Origin: Lachnospiraceae bacterium UBA1251
GTDB taxonomy: Bacteria; Bacillota; Clostridia; Lachnospirales; Lachnospiraceae
Length of the DNA stretch: 7,147 nt
Direction: 5' to 3'
NCBI GenBank assembly: GCA_002308255.1
Contig: DBVZ01000126.1
Coordinates: forward strand, 21,837-28,983
Both the position numbers and the translations under genes were made by a program. Positions 1 through 6,274 of this stretch are shown here, piece after piece; the first letter of the stretch is position 1, and every line of letters begins with the position of its first letter. The notes under the pieces are model-generated. The model was not told where the DNA came from. It searched no databases and worked only from the letters and a program-made list of their open reading frames with translations.

Positions 1-1052
1 TGCTTGATGCGGCCGGCATCGCACATGCCGCTCGCGGAGAGGATGACTTTCGGCTCCGGATCGGCGTTGATCGCCTTGGAATCGTCCGAAGTGATGGAAA
101 GCTTAAGACCGCGGAACCCGATCGGGTTGATCCCCTGTTCGATCAGGGCTTTGGCCTTGTCGTCATAACAGTCCATGCTGTGCTTCGTAAAGATCGTCGT
201 CGCCTCATTCGCAAGAGGGCTGTCCACGATGACGGTGAAGTCGTCATGCCCCGTAATCCGGTTCTCCGCCTTGATCTGACGGATGAAATACAGCATTTCC
301 TGCGTTCTTCCGACCGCGAAAGACGGAATGACCACATTTCCGCCGCGGTCCAGCGTTTTCTGAATGATCGGGGTCAGTTCGTCGACGTAATCGACGCGTC
401 TGTCATGCAGCCGGTCGCCGTAAGTCGACTCGATGATCAGGTAGTCCGCGCTGTCCACGGTCTGCGGGTCTCTTAAGATCGGCTGGTCCGTATTTCCGAG
501 GTCTCCGGAGAAGACCAGTTTGACTTCCTTGTCCCCTTCCGTCACCCATACTTCGATGCAGGCGGATCCGAGCAGATGACCGACGTCCGTGTAGCGCACC
601 TTCACGCCGTCCAGGATCTCATAGACCGTACCGTAGTCTTTCGGAACGAACTGCTCGATCACGGCCATGGCGTCCTGCATCGTGTAGACCGGCTCGTAAG
701 GCGCCTGTCCCAGCCGCTTCCCTTTCCGGTTCCGCCATTCCGCTTCAAATTCCTGAATGTGCGCGCTGTCACGGAGCATGACATCGCAAAGGTCGCAGGT
801 CGCTTTCGTCGCGTAGATCTTTCCCTGAAATCCTTCCGCGTGCATGAGGGGAAGAAGCCCGGAATGATCGATATGAGCATGCGTGAGCAGGATCGCGTCG
901 ATGTCGGACGGCTTGCAGGGCAGATCGGCATTTTCATAAATATCCTTTCCCTGCTCCATCCCCCGATCGATCATGATCCAGTGATTGTTCGTCTCGATAA
1001 TATGACAGCTTCCCGTCACTTCATGATCCGCGCCTATAAAATGCAGTAACAT
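1..1052 (-). CDS. MBL-fold/beta-CASP RNA-processing-type metallohydrolase (partial, C-terminus off left edge)
   Basis: The first 350 residues are visible; the frame stays open to the window edge. The metallo-beta-lactamase core shows the zinc-binding HAHIDH motif at residues 58-63, a further metal-ligand histidine in DVGHLLGSA (H159), and FSGDLG with D184. The beta-CASP signatures follow: IIESTYG (E208), SFAVGRTQE (244-252) and SASGMCDAGRI (339-349). In this family the set marks zinc-dependent nucleases related to CPSF73 and RNase J, so a cytoplasmic RNA endo- or exonuclease role is likely, but the RNA target cannot be told. Relatives are often about 530 residues, so roughly a third is probably missing. 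The ATG at 1050-1052 is chosen because AAAGGAGGAA (1057-1066) lies 6 nt upstream. The residue after D29 is arginine (IDRGMEQG) where related proteins usually have cysteine. The gene is divergent from murG; I found no convincing promoter for it in the shared 127 bp. Confidence 0.9.
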   Translation of the reverse strand, partial: MLLHFIGADHEVTGSCHIIETNNHWIMIDRGMEQGKDIYENADLPCKPSDIDAILLTHAHIDHSGLLPLMHAEGFQGKIYATKATCDLCDVMLRDSAHIQEFEAEWRNRKGKRLGQAPYEPVYTMQDAMAVIEQFVPKDYGTVYEILDGVKVRYTDVGHLLGSACIEVWVTEGDKEVKLVFSGDLGNTDQPILRDPQTVDSADYLIIESTYGDRLHDRRVDYVDELTPIIQKTLDRGGNVVIPSFAVGRTQEMLYFIRQIKAENRITGHDDFTVIVDSPLANEATTIFTKHSMDCYDDKAKALIEQGINPIGFRGLKLSITSDDSKAINADPEPKVILSASGMCDAGRIK

Positions 1053-1113
1053 ATCGTTCCTCCTTTACATTCCCTGAAGATTTGTTCCGGAAGAGACTTC
1101 CTGGTGATCGCTT

Positions 1114-1142
1114 TTGACACGACCCTGTAATTGGTATAGAAT
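1114..1142 (+). promoter_or_regulatory. SigA-type promoter for murG
   Basis: A perfect -35 TTGACA (1114-1119), a 17-nt spacer and a -10 TAGAAT (1137-1142, 5 of 6 consensus bases) predict a start near 1149, giving a leader of about 31 nt before the murG ATG. Because the -35 contains an in-frame TTG, the reading frame appears to extend back into the promoter; that extension should not be taken as protein. Confidence 0.75.
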
Positions 1143-1167
1143 ATCGCAAGAGCCAACAGTAAAAAAC

Positions 1168-1173
1168 GAGGTG
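1168..1173 (+). promoter_or_regulatory. Ribosome binding site fixing the murG start
   Basis: GAGGTG lies 6 nt before the ATG at 1180. It supports that ATG over the TTG at 1114, which sits inside the -35 element of the promoter. Confidence 0.7.
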
Positions 1174-1179
1174 CTTCAG

Positions 1180-2244
1180 ATGAAAAAAATTATTCTGACA
1201 GGCGGCGGCACCGCCGGGCATGTAACTCCCAATATCGCTCTCATTCCGCGTCTTAAGGAAATGGGCTTCGAGATCAGCTATATCGGTTCTTATAACGGTA
1301 TGGAAAAAGGCCTCATCGAAGAGGTCGGCATTCCTTATTACGGGATCTCCTCCGGGAAGCTCCGCCGCTATTTCTCCTGGCAGAATTTCTCGGATCCGTT
1401 CCGCGTCCAGAAAGGATATCACGAAGCCCTCTCTCTGCTGAAAGAGATAAAACCGGACATCGTCTTCTCCAAAGGCGGATTCGTGTCGGTCCCGGTCGTC
1501 GGGGCGGCGCGCCGTCTCCGCATTCCGGTCATCATCCACGAATCCGACATGACGCCGGGACTCGCCAATAAGCTGTCCTTTTCCGCGGCGACAAAGATCT
1601 GCTGCAATTTCCCGGAAACGCTGAAAACGCTTCCGGAAGGCAAAGCCGTTCTTTCCGGCTCCCCGATCCGCGCGGAACTTCTCAGCGGAAGCCGCGAAGC
1701 CGCTCTTTCGTTCACTGGCCTTGACGGCAAAAAGCCGGTGCTGATGGTCGTCGGCGGATCCCTCGGGGCGGTCCCCGTCAACAACGCGGTCCGCGACGCT
1801 CTTCCCATGCTGCTCGAAACCTTTGACATCGTCCATCTGTGCGGCAAAGGCAAGCTCGCCGAATCCCTGGTCGGAACGCCCGGTTACCTGCAGTACGAGT
1901 ATATCAGCAAAGAAATGGCCGATCTGTTCGCTCTCGCGGACGTCGTCATTTCCCGTGCGGGCGCCAACGCGATCTGTGAACTTGCCGCACTGGCGATCCC
2001 GAACCTCCTGATCCCGCTCTCCGCCGCCGCGAGCCGCGGCGACCAGATCCTCAATGCCCGCTCTTTTGAGAAACAGGGGTATTCCGTCGTTCTCGAGGAA
2101 GAGCAGATCACGAGCGAGGTGCTCGTCAGCACCGTCAGGGAACTCTTCGAAAACCGTCAGCGGTATATCGACGCCATGCGGTCGGGCTCCCAGTCCGACG
2201 GCGTAAAAGTGATCACGGACCTCATCGCGGAGCTGTGCGGCTGA
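1180..2244 (+). CDS. murG: MurG, UDP-GlcNAc:lipid I N-acetylglucosaminyltransferase
   Basis: A GT28 glycosyltransferase of 354 residues, the usual MurG length. It adds GlcNAc from UDP-GlcNAc to undecaprenyl-pyrophosphoryl-MurNAc-pentapeptide (lipid I) on the inner face of the membrane, making lipid II for peptidoglycan. Visible marks: the N-terminal glycine-rich loop GGGTAGHVTPN (8-18), HESDMTPGLANK (120-131), the second-domain loop GGSLGA (192-197), SRAGANAICE (258-267) with the conserved donor-side glutamate region, and PLSAAASRGDQ (279-289), a form I associate with Firmicute MurG. The start is set by the ribosome binding site at 1168-1173. murG stands alone with its own promoter: no division or cell-wall (dcw) gene is beside it here. 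It converges on the HIT gene, with 32 nt between the stop codons. Confidence 0.95.
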   Translation: MKKIILTGGGTAGHVTPNIALIPRLKEMGFEISYIGSYNGMEKGLIEEVGIPYYGISSGKLRRYFSWQNFSDPFRVQKGYHEALSLLKEIKPDIVFSKGGFVSVPVVGAARRLRIPVIIHESDMTPGLANKLSFSAATKICCNFPETLKTLPEGKAVLSGSPIRAELLSGSREAALSFTGLDGKKPVLMVVGGSLGAVPVNNAVRDALPMLLETFDIVHLCGKGKLAESLVGTPGYLQYEYISKEMADLFALADVVISRAGANAICELAALAIPNLLIPLSAAASRGDQILNARSFEKQGYSVVLEEEQITSEVLVSTVRELFENRQRYIDAMRSGSQSDGVKVITDLIAELCG

Positions 2245-2276
2245 AGCCGTCTTACCGGGACCGATCCGTCAATCCG

Positions 2277-2681
2277 TCAGATCTTCACTTTCGCCAGGAT
2301 CTCTTCCTTATCCCCGTCCGTCAGCGTGCCGGGCGTCCATCCGATGACTTCGTCTTTTCCCTCGTACCGGGGGATCAGATGCATATGGAAGTGGAATACG
2401 GTCTGTCCGGCCGCAAGCCCGTTGTTCTGGATGAGATTAAGGCCGTCCGCTCCGAGCCCTTTTACGAGCGCGTCTCCGGCCTTCTTCGCGACCGCCATCG
2501 CTTTGCCGAGCAGTTCGTCCGGCATTTCGTAGAGGTTGGCGTAGTGGGCTTTCGGGAGGACCAGCGAATGTCCCTTTGATCCCGGTCCGAGATCGAGGAT
2601 CACCCTGAAGTCGTCGTCTTCGTACAGTGTCGCGGCGGGGATCTCCCCGTTCGCGATCTTACAGAAAATGCAGTCTGCCAT
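2277..2681 (-). CDS. HIT-family nucleotide-binding hydrolase (Hint/HinT-like)
   Basis: A complete 134-residue histidine-triad protein, normal length for the HinT/PKCI branch. The catalytic triad motif HFHMH is at residues 97-101, followed by LIPRYEG. The N-terminal CIFCKIANGEIPA (4-16) carries a CxxC pair that in many members binds zinc together with histidines; LPKAHYANLYE (42-52) and NNGLAAGQTV (86-95) are also family-typical. Members hydrolyse adenosine phosphoramidates and related nucleotides in the cytoplasm; the physiological substrate here is unknown. The ATG is supported by GGGAGGT (2688-2694) 6 nt upstream. It lies 68 bp downstream of the rhomboid gene on the same strand but has its own promoter, so read-through and separate transcription are both possible. 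Product identity is solid; substrate is not. Confidence 0.93.
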   Translation of the reverse strand: MADCIFCKIANGEIPAATLYEDDDFRVILDLGPGSKGHSLVLPKAHYANLYEMPDELLGKAMAVAKKAGDALVKGLGADGLNLIQNNGLAAGQTVFHFHMHLIPRYEGKDEVIGWTPGTLTDGDKEEILAKVKI

Positions 2682-2714
2682 CGTATTACCTCCCAGTATG
2701 TTCTCTATATGAAC

Positions 2715-2743
2715 AGTATACCATTTCTGCCGAAAAGAGTCGA
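2715..2743 (-). promoter_or_regulatory. SigA-type extended -10 promoter for the HIT gene
   Basis: On the minus strand TCGACT (2738-2743, 4 of 6 to TTGACA), a 17-nt spacer and TATACT (2715-2720, 5 of 6) preceded by TGG, an extended -10. The predicted start near 2708 gives a leader of about 27 nt. It fits wholly between the rhomboid stop (2750) and the HIT start. Confidence 0.65.
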
Positions 2744-2749
2744 TTGAAA

Positions 2750-3385
2750 TCAGGCCGTGCCGGAAAATGATATTTCTCCGCCTCGTCCTTTTTTTCTGTA
2801 CAGGACCGCTGCCAGAACAAATCCCGCGGCGAGGCCGCCGATGTGGGCCCCGTTCGCGACGCCGCCCGAGGCAAAACCGAAATAGACGGACAGCGCGGCA
2901 TAGAAAAGAAGCCGCCGGATCGTCATGCCCGGAATTCTTCCCTTGTTGACAAGCAGCACCCAGATGAGGCCTCCCAGGACCGCGAACACGGCTCCGGACG
3001 CGCCCACGGCGACGACCGGTTCCCCTCTGCGAAGGCTGAGTCCGTACTCGGCCGCGCTTCCGGCCAGGCCTCCCAGAAAATAAAGCAGCGTATACTTCAC
3101 CCGTCCCGCCTCCCGCTCCAGCATCGTTCCCAGAACGAACAGCGTGATCATGTTGTTCATGAGATGCCGGATCCCGGAATGCAGGAACATGCAGGACAGG
3201 AGCCGCCACCAGGCGCCCTCAAGAACATAGGGGGTATACAAAGCCCCCCAGCGGATCAGTACCTGCGACGACTCGGTCGGTCCGGCGATCGTGACGATCA
3301 GGAAATACAGGATATTTGCCGCGATCAGGATCCCGGTCACCGATTTCATGCTTTCCAGTTCTGCGTTCCTTCTGTACTCTTCCAT
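2750..3385 (-). CDS. Rhomboid-family intramembrane serine protease
   Basis: A 211-residue membrane protein with about six hydrophobic segments (roughly 16-34, 74-89, 98-115, 126-146, 157-171, 177-196), the basic bacterial rhomboid core. The catalytic serine lies in GASG (S130) and the catalytic histidine in GAHIGGLAAG (H181). HLMNN (H74, N78) matches the HxxxN oxyanion element, and LSCMFLHSG (63-71) is the usual preceding loop. Rhomboids cut substrate transmembrane helices inside the membrane; the substrate is unknown. No extra cytosolic or zinc-ribbon domain is seen; the tail is short and basic, then ends GEISFSGTA. Neither the ATG at 3385 nor the alternative Met13 (3349) has a well-placed Shine-Dalgarno. 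An extended -10 ends 6 nt before the first ATG, so that start may be leaderless. The gene is divergent from the Tad operon across 161 bp. Confidence 0.92.
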   Translation of the reverse strand: MEEYRRNAELESMKSVTGILIAANILYFLIVTIAGPTESSQVLIRWGALYTPYVLEGAWWRLLSCMFLHSGIRHLMNNMITLFVLGTMLEREAGRVKYTLLYFLGGLAGSAAEYGLSLRRGEPVVAVGASGAVFAVLGGLIWVLLVNKGRIPGMTIRRLLFYAALSVYFGFASGGVANGAHIGGLAAGFVLAAVLYRKKGRGGEISFSGTA

Positions 3386-3391
3386 GACTCT

Positions 3392-3400
3392 ATTGTAGCA
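3392..3400 (-). promoter_or_regulatory. Extended -10 element for the rhomboid gene
   Basis: Minus-strand TGC-TACAAT (3400 down to 3392), a TGn-extended -10 with 5 of 6 consensus bases. No good -35 is found 16-18 nt upstream, as is common for extended -10 promoters. Only 6 nt separate it from the ATG, which places the predicted transcription start at about the A of that ATG. Confidence 0.5.
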
Positions 3401-3456
3401 TATGGATTGACATTTCCACCAACAAATCCTGCCTGCGATTCGTATATCATTCCGTC

Positions 3457-3486
3457 TTTACGAACCCCCGGTCCGTGTCGTATGAT
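3457..3486 (+). promoter_or_regulatory. Putative promoter of the Tad operon
   Basis: TTTACG (3457-3462, 4 of 6), an 18-nt spacer and TATGAT (3481-3486, 5 of 6) predict a start near 3493, leaving a leader of about 54 nt before the prepilin peptidase. This is the best plus-strand candidate in the 161-bp gap. The perfect TTGACA at 3407-3412 has no -10 at the right distance. Confidence 0.45.
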
Positions 3487-3496
3487 AACACCTGTC

Positions 3497-3520
3497 CCCC
3501 GCAGGCGGTTCCGCCCGGGG
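3497..3520 (+). promoter_or_regulatory. GC-rich hairpin in the Tad operon leader
   Basis: CCCCG (3497-3501) pairs with CGGGG (3516-3520) and GGCGG (3504-3508) with CCGCC (3511-3515), leaving a 2-nt CA bulge and a tiny TT loop (or a GTTC loop with one pair fewer). No T-run follows on either strand, so it does not look like an ordinary intrinsic terminator. It would begin only a few nucleotides after the predicted transcript start. Confidence 0.6.
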
Positions 3521-3546
3521 AAATCATTCCTTTCTGTGAGGTGTCT

Positions 3547-4065
3547 ATGTCCGTCCTTTCTCACTGCATGCTCATCGGGGCTGCCTTCTGTGTTCTCTCC
3601 GATCTCTCTTCCGAAAAGATCCCGAACATTCTCTGTGCTTCTTTACTCGGCACTTCCGCGGTGATGCGCGCGCTCGCTCCTCCCGCAGCGCTGCTTCTCG
3701 AAAATGCGCCTCTGCCGTCCGTCGGCGGGAGCTTCCTGTCCGGTTCCCTTTCGTGGCTTTGCGGGGCGGCGGTTCCGCTCCTGCTGTTCCCCGCCTTCCG
3801 ATTCCGGCTCATCGGCGCCGGCGATATCAAGCTTCTCATGGCGCTCGGCAGTTTTCTGACGCCCTCCCGTTCCCTGAACCTTCTTTTCCTGAGCTTTCTT
3901 GCCGGTGCCGTCCTCTCGGTCTTCCGCCTGTTTCTTCTGCATTTCCGTGCGGGGCGCACTCCGCCGTCCGCTCCGGGGCTCGCCTTAAGAAGCGTTCATT
4001 TTTCCGTACCGGTCTTTGCGGCCGCTGTCCTCATGACAGGAGGTGATCTGCTTTGCGCATCCTGA
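3547..4065 (+). CDS. A24-family prepilin peptidase, TadV/CpaA-like
   Basis: A 172-residue, strongly hydrophobic protein with the two catalytic aspartates of type IV prepilin peptidases: D19 in SDLSSEKIPN (18-27) and D93 in IGAGDIKLLMALG (89-101), the GxGD motif. It lacks the N-terminal methylase domain of PilD-type enzymes and has the short single-domain size of Tad/Flp peptidases. It would remove the short leader of Flp-type pilins and pseudopilins at the cytoplasmic membrane; no pilin gene is within the window. The ATG at 3547 is preferred to the in-frame ATG at 3475 because GTGAGG (3536-3541) lies 5 nt upstream and because 3475 lies before the predicted transcript start. The last 13 nt overlap the next gene. 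It is the first gene of the Tad operon. Confidence 0.9.
   Translation: MSVLSHCMLIGAAFCVLSDLSSEKIPNILCASLLGTSAVMRALAPPAALLLENAPLPSVGGSFLSGSLSWLCGAAVPLLLFPAFRFRLIGAGDIKLLMALGSFLTPSRSLNLLFLSFLAGAVLSVFRLFLLHFRAGRTPPSAPGLALRSVHFSVPVFAAAVLMTGGDLLCAS
4038..4047 (+). promoter_or_regulatory. Ribosome binding site for the CpaE-like TTG start
   Basis: AGGAGGTGAT, a near-perfect anti-16S match, lies inside the end of the prepilin peptidase gene. The AGGAGG core ends 9 nt before the TTG at 4053. No ATG is available in frame nearby, so this site decides the TTG start. Confidence 0.75.
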
Positions 4066-5066
4066 CTGTTCTGGATTCCGAACGGGTCTACACGGAGGCG
4101 TTCGCGGAAATGCTTTCGAGAGAAAAAACCTTTCCTTATGAAGTCCACGCCTTTACGGACCGTCTGAAAATGGAATCTTTCCTGAAGACAAAACGTCCTG
4201 CCATGACCCTTGTCGCGGAAAAAGATTTCTCACCGGAAATGGCCTCCTGGCCGTCCGACCGCCTCGTGATCCTCGAAGAAGACCGGAAGAACCCGGAATG
4301 CGGTCCCTTTCCGGCCATTCGGAAATACCAGCCTTTTCCTGCCGTCATCCGGGAGATCCTGCTCCTTGCGGATCCTGCCGTGCTGAAGACCCTTTCGGAA
4401 CACACCGCCTCCCGTCTGCAGACGATCGGCGTCGGCAGCCCGGTGAGAAGGTGCGGCAATACGCTGTTCTCTCTTTCGCTCGCCCGTCTTCTCGCGGACA
4501 CCAGGTCCACACTGTTCATCACTGCCGACCCCTGCAGCGGATTCTCCCGGAGATTCCGGGAAGGCACGCAAAGATCGCTGTCGGATCTCCTCTACGATCT
4601 GGATACCGGGCCGGAAGGCTCTGCAGCGGAAGGAGCTCCGGACGGACTTGACGGCCTGACTTCCTCCATAGGCCCGCTCCGTGTACTCGCGCCTTTCCCG
4701 GTCATGCAGGACGCGGCGGATCTCTTCGGCGAAGCGCTCCCGGCTCTGTTCCGTTTCTGCGGGCAGTACCGCTTCCGGACCATTGTTTTTGACGCGGGAC
4801 CTCTCATTTACGACCCGGCATCTCTTCTGCAGATGTTCTCCCGTTTCTATATGCCCTCTCTCACGGACCCCGTCTCGGCGGCAAAAATGGCCGAATTCGC
4901 ATCCTCACTGAGGAAAACAGGCCGGGAAGACCTGCTGGAGAAAATCACGCCGGTCCGTCTCCCTCCGGAAGGGGAGCTTCTCTCTCCCGACGGTCTGATC
5001 GATCACATCAGGACACTCCCCGTATCCTCTCTGGCCGCGCGGATCATCCGAAAGGACACGCTTTGA
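4053..5066 (+). CDS. CpaE/TadZ-like pilus-localisation protein with degenerate P-loop
   Basis: A 337-residue protein starting at TTG. Residues 1-105 look like a receiver-like alpha/beta domain (MRILTVLDSERVYTEAF at the start), but where a phosphorylated aspartate would be expected it reads TLVAEKDF (52-59), so it is probably a pseudo-receiver. Residues 121-337 resemble a MinD/ParA-type domain: P-loop position GSPVRRCGNT (128-137), Walker-B-like TIVFDAG (243-249), and FYMPSLTDPVSAAKMAEF (265-282) typical of CpaE-like proteins in clostridial Tad loci. The lysine expected before the P-loop threonine is asparagine (N136), and the signature lysine of the deviant Walker A is missing, so ATP hydrolysis is doubtful. 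CpaE/TadZ proteins bring the Tad machine to its site in the cell. The 13-nt overlap upstream and 4-nt overlap downstream fit translational coupling. Assignment rests mainly on context and fold-level motifs. Confidence 0.78.
   Translation: MRILTVLDSERVYTEAFAEMLSREKTFPYEVHAFTDRLKMESFLKTKRPAMTLVAEKDFSPEMASWPSDRLVILEEDRKNPECGPFPAIRKYQPFPAVIREILLLADPAVLKTLSEHTASRLQTIGVGSPVRRCGNTLFSLSLARLLADTRSTLFITADPCSGFSRRFREGTQRSLSDLLYDLDTGPEGSAAEGAPDGLDGLTSSIGPLRVLAPFPVMQDAADLFGEALPALFRFCGQYRFRTIVFDAGPLIYDPASLLQMFSRFYMPSLTDPVSAAKMAEFASSLRKTGREDLLEKITPVRLPPEGELLSPDGLIDHIRTLPVSSLAARIIRKDTL
5051..5056 (+). promoter_or_regulatory. Ribosome binding site for the cpaF TTG start
   Basis: AAAGGA lies 6 nt before TTG 5063, within the end of the preceding gene. 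It supports the TTGA stop/start overlap. Confidence 0.55.
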
Positions 5067-6274
5067 GAAACCGGTTCGATGCGTCTTTGACGGACCCTCT
5101 CCGCACCCGGCTGATCGATCTCCTCTCGTCGGAGGGCAATCCGGACGACGATGCCGTAAAAGCAGCCATTCGAAGGCTTCTTGCGGAAGACGACACCCTT
5201 CCCCCTCTTTCGGTCTCCGGCAGAAAATCACTGGCCGAGCAGCTGTTCCGGTCGGTCCGGAGGCTCGGTCTTCTGCAGGAGCTGATCGATGACCCGTCCG
5301 TCACGGAGATCATGGTGAACGGGCCGGATCACATCTTCTTTGAGAAAGGCGGCGTTCTTACCCGGTGGGACCGCACATTTTCGCCGCCCGAAAAGCTCGA
5401 TGACGTCATCCGCCAGATCGCCGGCCGCTGCAACCGTGTCATCAACGAAAGCCGGCCGATCGTCGATGCGCGGCTCCCCGACGGCAGCCGGGTAAACGCG
5501 GTCATCGCGCCGGCCGCCCTGAACGGACCGATCCTCACGATCCGCAGGTTTCCCGAGGTCCCGATCACCATCCGGCAGCTGATCCGGCTGCGTTCTCTTA
5601 CGGAGGAAGCGGCCGGCATGCTTGAAAAACTGGTTGCCTCCGGATACTCGATCCTGATCTCGGGCGGCACGTCCGCCGGAAAAACGACCTTTCTGAACGC
5701 TCTTTCCAGCTTTATCCCGCCCTCGGAGCGCGTCATCACGATCGAGGACAACGCCGAACTGCAGATCCAGGGCATTTCCAATCTTGTCCGTCTGGAGGCA
5801 AAGAGTGCCAACATGGAAGGAAACAAGGAAGTGACGATCCGGGATCTCATAAAAAGCGCGCTGCGGATGCGCCCGGACCGGATCATCGTCGGCGAGGTGC
5901 GCGGTGCGGAGGCGATCGATATGCTGCAGGCTCTCAATACCGGCCACGACGGGTCGATGTCGACCCTGCACGCCAATTCCGCGGAAGACGCCCTCTCCCG
6001 TCTCGAGACAATGGTGCTGACAGGCTTTCCCCTGCCTCTCCCGGCGATCCGGCGCCAGATCTTTTCCGGCGTGGATCTTATCATCCATCTTGGCCGGCTT
6101 CCGGACCACACCCGCCATGTGCTGGAGATCTGCGAGATGACGGACGGATCGGAATCCTCCCCTCTTTCTCCTCTTTTCCGCTGGGACTGCGCCGCCGGCG
6201 CTCTGGTCCGCTGCGGCAACCTGCGCAGGACCGATAAACTGATCCGCGCCGGTATTTCCCCCTCCGCCTTATGA
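5063..6274 (+). CDS. cpaF: CpaF/TadA secretion ATPase of Tad pilus
   Basis: A 403-residue GspE/VirB11-family ATPase that powers Flp pilus assembly on the cytoplasmic side of the membrane. The N-terminal region (about 55-180) has the usual LIDDPSVTEIMVNGP (74-88), where the conserved EIMVNG marks this subfamily, and SRVNAVIAP (142-150). The motor has Walker A GGTSAGKTT (201-209), Asp box ITIEDNAEL (225-233), Walker B RPDRIIVGEVRG (270-281) and His box TGHDGSMSTLHAN (293-305); all key residues are present. The start is TTG, overlapping the previous stop as TTGA; AAAGGA at 5051-5056 is its ribosome binding site. The stop overlaps the ATG of a 19-codon mini-ORF leading to tadB. Length and motifs are those of a complete, active enzyme. 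Bifunctional assembly/retraction has been described for some Tad ATPases; which applies here cannot be seen. Confidence 0.94.
   Translation: MRNRFDASLTDPLRTRLIDLLSSEGNPDDDAVKAAIRRLLAEDDTLPPLSVSGRKSLAEQLFRSVRRLGLLQELIDDPSVTEIMVNGPDHIFFEKGGVLTRWDRTFSPPEKLDDVIRQIAGRCNRVINESRPIVDARLPDGSRVNAVIAPAALNGPILTIRRFPEVPITIRQLIRLRSLTEEAAGMLEKLVASGYSILISGGTSAGKTTFLNALSSFIPPSERVITIEDNAELQIQGISNLVRLEAKSANMEGNKEVTIRDLIKSALRMRPDRIIVGEVRGAEAIDMLQALNTGHDGSMSTLHANSAEDALSRLETMVLTGFPLPLPAIRRQIFSGVDLIIHLGRLPDHTRHVLEICEMTDGSESSPLSPLFRWDCAAGALVRCGNLRRTDKLIRAGISPSAL

Noticed and set aside
576..1049. 157-codon plus-strand frame in the left gene
   Set aside because: It is antisense to the beta-CASP gene, whose minus-strand frame carries all catalytic motifs.
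1053..1179. Promoter for the beta-CASP gene on the minus strand
   Set aside because: Candidates such as TATTCT and TATACC lack a suitable -35 or spacing. None was convincing enough to list.
1021..1836. Long open frame (271 codons) on the minus strand of murG
   Set aside because: It is antisense to a clear murG, has no recognisable motif, and is a typical product of GC-rich codon bias in the opposite strand.
2238..2249. Small hairpin CGGC-TGAA-GCCG at the murG/HIT convergence as a bidirectional terminator
   Set aside because: The stem is only 4-5 bp, overlaps the murG stop and has no T-run on either strand. Too weak to call.
2682..3209. N-terminal extension of the HIT protein frame to a start at 3209
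   Set aside because: It would run through the rhomboid gene in another frame and through the HIT promoter. The ATG at 2681 has a good ribosome binding site and gives the normal family length.
3407..3412. Perfect TTGACA as a -35 for the Tad operon
   Set aside because: The bases 15-19 nt downstream are GC-rich (around CCTGCC) with no -10-like hexamer.
2843..3664. 273-codon plus-strand frame across the rhomboid gene and the intergenic region
   Set aside because: It overlaps the rhomboid gene, both promoters and the prepilin peptidase start in another frame, and shows no domain.
5228..6219. Two 296-codon open frames antisense to cpaF
   Set aside because: Both lie opposite a fully motif-supported ATPase gene, and their predicted proteins are rich in Arg, Ser, Asp or Gly without domains. 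They are shadow frames.
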